From positions 1 through 32,247 of the IMG/VR virus record IMGVR_UViG_3300030110_001999: DNA of 32,247 bases; one strand, written 5' to 3'. This document shows, piece by piece, positions 28,560-32,247 of the stretch. The number at the start of each line of letters is the position of its first letter. The first letter of the stretch is position 1. The position numbers were made by a program, and so were the translations under genes. Source of the DNA: a virus. The notes beneath the pieces are model-generated. The model was given only the letters and a program-made list of their open reading frames with translations. It did no database searches and was not told where the DNA came from.

Positions 28560-28798
28560 TAATCAATAAATAAAGGTACATCTTCGTTTATGTGTATGTC
28601 CTTTGTTTCTTTTGGTTTACCATATCTATAACCCATATATAAACCCATAGCCCTCATATCTCCACTAAGAGCTTTTTCTCCTAACTTTTTTATTACTTCT
28701 TCTTTGTTTATAATAGTATCGAGCTTGTCTATTAGATCTTGTTCTTGTTGTTTAGGCTTTCTACCTGCGCCCTCTCTTTTACCTCCGTGTTTACTCAT
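28559..28798 (-). CDS. terS: Terminase small subunit-like protein
   Basis: 79 residues from the ATG at 28798 (MSKHGGKREGAGRKPKQQEQ). The G-G-x-R-E-G-A-G-R-K-P opening is a typical basic N-terminal arm of phage small terminases and related HTH proteins. The rest is helical (DLIDKLDTIINKEEVIKKLGEKAL, GDMRAMGLYMGYRYGKPKE). It would bind the packaging site and feed DNA to TerL. An in-frame ATG 32 codons upstream adds a hydrophobic stretch reading through the leader hairpin and is rejected. Confidence 0.7.
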   Translation of the reverse strand: MSKHGGKREGAGRKPKQQEQDLIDKLDTIINKEEVIKKLGEKALSGDMRAMGLYMGYRYGKPKETKDIHINEDVPLFID

Positions 28799-28802
28799 CT
28801 TG

Positions 28803-28824
28803 AAAAAAACTTGATTATTCAAGT
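28803..28824 (-). terminator. Terminator-like hairpin in the terS leader
   Basis: On the minus strand ACTTGA-ATAA-TCAAGT followed by six T, ending 4 nt before ATG of the small terminase gene. With only 6 pairs and few G-C, it is weaker than the other terminators and may be a leader hairpin rather than a stop signal. Confidence 0.45.
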
Positions 28825-28825
28825 A

Positions 28826-28832
28826 TATAACG
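28826..28832 (-). promoter_or_regulatory. CGTTATA element, displaced from start
   Basis: The same CGTTATA core (as GCGTTATATA) lies 27 nt before the terS ATG instead of 5 nt, with the hairpin between. If it is a promoter, transcription here would have a short leader. Confidence 0.4.
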
Positions 28833-28847
28833 CAAGAATTTAAAATT

Positions 28848-29696
28848 TTATAAACCACAATATCCAGAATCACAATCATTAAAGTCATCTTCAAATAATG
28901 GTAATTGTTTAAAGCTATTTTTTATTTGTTCGTATGTTACTCCATTTTTGAATGTTCTTACATTATACCCTGTATCTTTTTCTTGTTCTATAAACCAATC
29001 AAATTTGTTTGGATGCTTTTCAGACATTAGTTTTAATAATGCAGGATTTCTATGAAAACAACCAATACAATTATTCATATATGCAAATCTAACTGGCTTA
29101 TCTTTCCAATAGCTTTCTATATCATCTTTCCATATTTGATTTTTAATTAATGGAAATTCAGGTTTTTGCCATTCTATATCAGCCCATTTGTTTTGAGTTT
29201 TTCTTTTACCAACTATTGCTTTAAAAGTTGATAAACCATTTTTGTTTAATTTAGATAGCATTGTTTTAGCTCTCTTTTGTTCGTTTACTCTATATCCTAT
29301 TCTTGTAGCTATTGGTTTGCCTATTTCTTTTTGCCACCATTCAAATATTGGTTTTAATTTCATTTCAGTTGTACAAAATCTTTGTGTAACATTTGGTAAA
29401 TATGTTTTGCCATTTCTATTTATAACTTTGTCAAATGTTTTGCCTGTTACCCAAGTTATCTTTCTTCCTATGTATTGTTCTAAGTCTAGCATAGTGTAGA
29501 TTATCATATCATCTTCTAAAGTTCCAATAAACTCTGTCCCTAATTTGTCTGATACTTCTTGTCGTATTTTAGAATCAGGAAACATACAATTCTTATCATC
29601 AGTTCTAACTAATGCGAAAACATCATAATCAGCAGGGTAATGTGCAGCTATGTATGCTGAGGTTTTGCCACCACTAATCGAGTTTACTGTTTTCAT
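28848..29696 (-). CDS. PAPS-reductase-like PP-loop ATPase, possible Fe-S protein
   Basis: 282 residues. The PP-loop SISGGKTSAY (6-15; SGGKTS at 8-13) begins an adenine-nucleotide alpha-hydrolase domain. RFCTTEMKLKP (106-116, C108) is the conserved second motif of phage PAPS-reductase-like proteins. Further Cys at C210 and C213 (NNCIGCFHR) and C275/C280 (CDSGYC) could complete an iron-sulfur site with C108, as in DndC-type proteins. The enzyme would adenylate or sulfurate a substrate; in this neighbourhood DNA base or backbone modification is a reasonable guess. No DndD/E-like or cysteine desulfurase gene is present, so a complete phosphorothioation system is not encoded. It overlaps the Dam-type gene by 23 nt. 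Confidence 0.75.
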   Translation of the reverse strand: MKTVNSISGGKTSAYIAAHYPADYDVFALVRTDDKNCMFPDSKIRQEVSDKLGTEFIGTLEDDMIIYTMLDLEQYIGRKITWVTGKTFDKVINRNGKTYLPNVTQRFCTTEMKLKPIFEWWQKEIGKPIATRIGYRVNEQKRAKTMLSKLNKNGLSTFKAIVGKRKTQNKWADIEWQKPEFPLIKNQIWKDDIESYWKDKPVRFAYMNNCIGCFHRNPALLKLMSEKHPNKFDWFIEQEKDTGYNVRTFKNGVTYEQIKNSFKQLPLFEDDFNDCDSGYCGL

Positions 29697-30120
29697 CTAA
29701 TTGTTTTAAAATTACTATCATACTATCGTGCATTGCTCCTTTGTCAACTACTCTTTCTCCAAATGTATTAACTCCTATAAACTTTACTCTGCCTTTTATA
29801 AATCGTATTTCTTTTTTGTTTGGGAGTATGTAATCGTGAAATAGTACACTGCTTGTAGAAACGGGAATTAATAAAACACAGAGTTTCCCTTTGTTAGATT
29901 CTTCAATTGCTTTTTTTACAAATTTTCCTTTTAGTTTTCTGCTGTAGGGAGGATTGATAAAGTTTCTTTCTTTCCATTCTATTTTTAGTCCATCCCATTT
30001 AGTAATGTCGTGATTTATGGGACACGGATCAAAATTAAAATCAAACTCTTCATTTAACTTGTTATAAAGTTCTTTAGGCGTTTCCCAGTGGTTGCTATTA
30101 GTTCTTATCTTGTATTTCAT
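29674..30120 (-). CDS. Phage Dam-type DNA N6-adenine methyltransferase
   Basis: 148 residues. Landmarks of the phage DNA N-6-adenine-methyltransferase family: HWETPKELYNKLNEEFDFNF (11-30), DPCP (31-34), DGLKIEW and the catalytic FINPPYS (54-60). This compact family has no separate target-recognition domain and methylates short sites. It ends within the start of the PAPS-reductase-like gene and follows a 40-residue gene with which it overlaps by 23 nt, so it is part of the modification block. Confidence 0.88.
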   Translation of the reverse strand: MKYKIRTNSNHWETPKELYNKLNEEFDFNFDPCPINHDITKWDGLKIEWKERNFINPPYSRKLKGKFVKKAIEESNKGKLCVLLIPVSTSSVLFHDYILPNKKEIRFIKGRVKFIGVNTFGERVVDKGAMHDSMIVILKQLDENSKLD

Positions 30121-30220
30121 CTAATTGTTTTTTTATTTGTTCTACATTATGATAAATTATAGCAACTATGTTCTCTAATCTTTTTATTCTTTGTATTGTG
30201 GTGTATTTTTTGTTTACCAT
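30098..30220 (-). CDS. 40-residue helical protein
   Basis: Frame MVNKKYTTIQRIKRLENIVA continuing as an amphipathic helix (YHNVEQIKKQLDEIQ). Its start overlaps the methyltransferase end by 7 nt and its stop lies 23 nt inside the Dam-type gene. It fits coupled translation. It looks like a short coiled coil; function unknown. Confidence 0.5.
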   Translation of the reverse strand: MVNKKYTTIQRIKRLENIVAIIYHNVEQIKKQLDEIQDKN

Positions 30221-30900
30221 AGTCTGCCTTGTTGTTTATGTTGTTCTATTCGTTTCTTTGCTGCTTCAAAGTATTCTTTATCTATTTCGTATCCTGTAAA
30301 GTCAAAGCCTAAATTATGACAAGCGATCGCAGTAGTGCCACTTCCTAAATATATATCTAAAACTTTAAGGTTTTGTGGAAAACATTTTAATATGTCTGAA
30401 ACCATTTCTAATGGATAAGCTCTTTTGTGCTTCTTTTTTGTTCCGACAGATTTCCAATAGTTAACATCACTTAAATTTAAATTGTTTGTAAATTTAGTTT
30501 TTTTTTGTTTTGACATCCAATATATTCTTTCACTAAATGGATAAAACCTTATCTTATCGAAGTTTTGACTTCTGTTAACCCATACCAATTCTTGTTTAAT
30601 TTTCCATTTAGTTTTTAATAACCATTCATAAGGAGATATTTGAAAGCCATTCCTAATTCTGTTTTTATGATTATAAAAAACACTACCATCATCTTTTATA
30701 ATTCTAAACAACTCGTTTAGTATGTTTATTTGATTGTGTTGATATTCATCTTCAGGATAGTCATCTTTATATGGAGTAAAATATTTCTTACCTGTATGAT
30801 GTTTTTTACCTAAATTGTATGGAGGGCTTGTAATACATATATCAAAAGTATTATCCTTAATCTCTTTCATAGCTTCCATACAGTCTTGGTTGTATATCAT
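30214..30900 (-). CDS. Beta-class DNA methyltransferase (SPPY type)
   Basis: 228 residues. TSPPYNLGK (24-32) is the catalytic motif and LDIYLGSGTTAIA (181-193) the SAM-binding motif, the catalytic motif coming first (beta group). SPPY is most common in N4-cytosine enzymes but also occurs in N6-adenine ones, so the base is undecided. The middle (about 35-160) is the target-recognition part with KTKWKIKQELVWVNRSQNFD. AYPLEMVSDILKCF is the conserved helix before motif I. It adjoins the Mom-like gene (stop and start directly abut). No restriction partner. Confidence 0.88.
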   Translation of the reverse strand: MIYNQDCMEAMKEIKDNTFDICITSPPYNLGKKHHTGKKYFTPYKDDYPEDEYQHNQINILNELFRIIKDDGSVFYNHKNRIRNGFQISPYEWLLKTKWKIKQELVWVNRSQNFDKIRFYPFSERIYWMSKQKKTKFTNNLNLSDVNYWKSVGTKKKHKRAYPLEMVSDILKCFPQNLKVLDIYLGSGTTAIACHNLGFDFTGYEIDKEYFEAAKKRIEQHKQQGRLW

Positions 30901-31842
30901 TTAAAATAATTCTGTTTGTGTTGTTGTTTTATAACTCGTATCGTAGTTTGTGTTTTGTCCTTTTGGGTATGGTAAAGAACTATATTTAAAATTGTTTATT
31001 ATTTGTTTTTTCAAACTTCTATTTGCTTTTATATAAATATATCTATTTTTAGGCAATATGTTTATTTTAGTAAGATCTAACTTTTTAATAATTTCTTTTA
31101 CATCTGCAACCCATTCGTAGCTCATCATCACAGCATCATATTTGTTATCTAAACTTAATAATTCTTTTAATCTTATCCAATCATCTATATTTGGAAAACT
31201 AAAATATTTGTCAGTTCTAAACCAATGCCCAGCAGTATCTTTATACCCAAATTCTAAATCTAATTGTTTTGCCGTCCATTCTCCTTTATGCTCTCTTAAA
31301 TAATTTGCAATTTCTTCTTTTTTTATTTTATCCTCATCTAATCTTCTTTTAATTAGTTTTACGTTTAGCCTGTTGTTTTTTTGATAGTGTCCTATGTTTC
31401 TAAAATGAAATTCGTTTCCATCTTTATCAATGTACATACTATCATTTGTGGTTTTACCTGTATATAAAAAATTTGTTGCCTGATATATATAACCTGTGTG
31501 ATTCATATTGTTATCTGAAAATGAAACAATTATTTTATTGTTAGGTAATTTTTTTATACTGTTAGATACAAAATAACTTAGAGCGTTTTTTTCTAAACCA
31601 TCATTAACTACTAATCTATTCAATTCTATTACAAGATTAGAATACTCTTTACCTGCTATTGATTCTGCAAGTGTAGAGCTGGGAGGCATACCAAAGGTGA
31701 TAACACCTACTAATATGTTTTTATAAAACAAACCAAAAGAATACATAATATTAGGAATACGTTTTGCATAATGTTTGTACAACAACCACTCTTTGCAAAG
31801 TTCTTTTTTTATAGATTTTACTTTATAGGTTTCTTTAATCAT
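30901..31842 (-). CDS. Mom-like adenine-modification protein with extra C-terminal region
   Basis: 313 residues. About 15-130 matches the phage Mom family (GNAT-like adenine N6-methylcarbamoylation): HYAKRIPNIMYSFGLF (24-39), LVGVITFGMPPS (44-55), VIELNRLVVNDGLEKNALSYFV (71-92), IIVSFSDNNMNHTGYIYQAT (104-123) and FLYTGKT. The Mu enzyme modifies adenine to block host restriction. A further region at about 165-250 (winged-helix-like, with GHWFRTDKYFSFPNIDDWIR) may guide target recognition, and the end (KNRYIYIKANR, then PYPKGQ) closes the protein. It overlaps the Cys-His-Asp gene by 8 nt. The catalytic assignment is by family pattern. Confidence 0.8.
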   Translation of the reverse strand: MIKETYKVKSIKKELCKEWLLYKHYAKRIPNIMYSFGLFYKNILVGVITFGMPPSSTLAESIAGKEYSNLVIELNRLVVNDGLEKNALSYFVSNSIKKLPNNKIIVSFSDNNMNHTGYIYQATNFLYTGKTTNDSMYIDKDGNEFHFRNIGHYQKNNRLNVKLIKRRLDEDKIKKEEIANYLREHKGEWTAKQLDLEFGYKDTAGHWFRTDKYFSFPNIDDWIRLKELLSLDNKYDAVMMSYEWVADVKEIIKKLDLTKINILPKNRYIYIKANRSLKKQIINNFKYSSLPYPKGQNTNYDTSYKTTTQTELF

Positions 31843-32176
31843 TTAATATCTTGTTTATTAGTTTCTTGCTTCGTTTAGATGGTTGTTTTGTAAGAAAAAA
31901 ACCTCTTACAGCATTTTGATAATTAACTGGTGTTTTAAATTGTTTGTATGTTAAATCAATTATATTATCTAAATTATCTTTTAAAAACCAGTGTGTAGTG
32001 TTTTCGTGTTTTATATGATAAACTTTAAGGTTTTCATTTGACAAGTGATAATAAGTTTCACTCGCTATATAACAATGCCCTGTGTACCTGTTTTTATTAG
32101 GTAAATTAATATATTCTTTTTTTAATAAATCATCAGATAAATTTTTTATTATTGAGGCTTTTAGTTTTTTAATCAT
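31835..32176 (-). CDS. Cys-His-Asp protein coupled to the Mom-like gene
   Basis: 113 residues. Pattern GHCYIASETYYHL (C35), HENTTHWFLKDNLDNIIDLT (H62, D74) and RGFFLTKQPSKRS. A Cys in a helix start, then His and Asp on following strands, is the order of papain/transglutaminase-like folds, so an acyl-transfer or amidase reaction is possible. I recall the same protein type next to Mom-family genes in other phages, which would suggest a joint role in base hypermodification, but no function is established to my knowledge. The stop overlaps the Mom start by 8 nt. On the circular genome it follows the DUF5664 gene as ATGA. Confidence 0.7.
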   Translation of the reverse strand: MIKKLKASIIKNLSDDLLKKEYINLPNKNRYTGHCYIASETYYHLSNENLKVYHIKHENTTHWFLKDNLDNIIDLTYKQFKTPVNYQNAVRGFFLTKQPSKRSKKLINKILND

Positions 32177-32247
32177 TCTGTTCCTGATATTATTTGGTCG
32201 TGTGGTATTTTGTAATCGCCAAACTGTTCATCATAACCCTCGTGAAA
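32105..32247. repeat. Right copy of terminal overlap
   Basis: Matches bases 1-143 with 8 substitutions and no gaps; the first 77 positions (32105-32181) are identical. It represents the other allele of the junction region. Confidence 0.9.
32173..32247 (-). CDS. 3' fragment of a second DUF5664 allele
   Basis: The last 24 codons plus TGA of the DUF5664 gene, running off the right edge. Compared with 69-143 it has three amino-acid changes (D to H, T to D, R to K) and three silent changes. That is variation under coding constraint, not sequencing noise. Confidence 0.8.
   Translation of the reverse strand, partial: FHEGYDEQFGDYKIPHDQIISGTE

Noticed and set aside
28799-28894. Longer start for the small terminase (32 extra residues)
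   Set aside because: The extra part translates the hairpin and CGTTATA element into a hydrophobic stretch not expected for a terminase; MSKHGGKREGAGRKP is the natural start.
28848-29696. Complete Dnd phosphorothioation system
   Set aside because: Only a DndC-like relative is present; desulfurase and the other Dnd genes are absent.
1-32247. Prophage or integrated element
   Set aside because: No integrase, excisionase, repressor or host flanking genes were seen, and the ends join to each other.

Overview
The window looks like an essentially complete genome of a small, AT-rich tailed phage (siphovirus-like: tape measure, tail-terminator and tail-chaperone genes are present). The probable host is a marine Flavobacteriia/Bacteroidetes bacterium. 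Pointers to this host are the lack of Shine-Dalgarno sequences, A-rich leaders, two promoters resembling the Bacteroidetes -33/-7 type, and many proteins of kinds I associate with Bacteroidetes phages (DUF3127-like SSB, tail-chaperone and scaffold types, short Cys-rich proteins). Every credible gene is on the minus strand, so transcription runs from high to low coordinates. The first 143 bases recur at the end (32105-32247) with 8 mismatches, all in the last 66 bases. The contig therefore probably closes into a circle of about 32.1 kb, or is a circularly permuted genome, and the overlap was assembled from two co-existing variants.

Layout in transcription order. (a) 7386-72: early/replication block with NinG-like nuclease, two OB-fold-like proteins including an SSB, RecA/DnaB-like ATPase, sigma factor, two small PD-(D/E)XK proteins, RecE-like exonuclease, beta-class DNA methyltransferase, DnaA-domain-IV-like protein and a DUF5664 nucleotide-hydrolase-like protein. 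Many 29-48 aa genes lie between them with 1-4 nt overlaps. (b) Across the contig junction and 32176-28848: DNA-modification block with a Cys-His-Asp protein, a Mom-like adenine-modification enzyme, another beta-class methyltransferase, a phage Dam-type methyltransferase and a PAPS-reductase-like protein. (c) 28798-27390: terminase small and large subunits, then two small unknown genes. (d) 26640-20066: tail block, including a tail-assembly chaperone with a strong candidate -1 frameshift site. (e) 20034-13160: head block with protease, scaffold, major capsid protein, a tail-tube-like protein, portal and connector. (f) 13111-7719: tail fibre, envelope and lysis block with an outer-membrane beta-barrel-like protein, a secreted thioredoxin-like protein lacking CxxC, an M15 endolysin and a 3TM-type holin. 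A 332-bp very AT-rich gap (7387-7718) separates lysis from early genes and carries repeated palindromic elements, one filling the spacer of a promoter-like sequence.

Control signals visible by eye: six terminator hairpins with T tracts reading on the minus strand and a seventh, weaker one. There is a 12-nt element, CGTTATA-N5, directly before the ATG of four structural-gene starts, and the same core occurs again ahead of the small terminase gene. The phage also encodes its own sigma-like factor, so this element is a candidate late promoter or leaderless start.

I saw no integrase, CI-like repressor, tRNA, CRISPR array, DNA polymerase or RecT-like annealing protein. The phage appears lytic and dependent on the host replisome. 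All functions are assigned by reading motifs; no database search was run.
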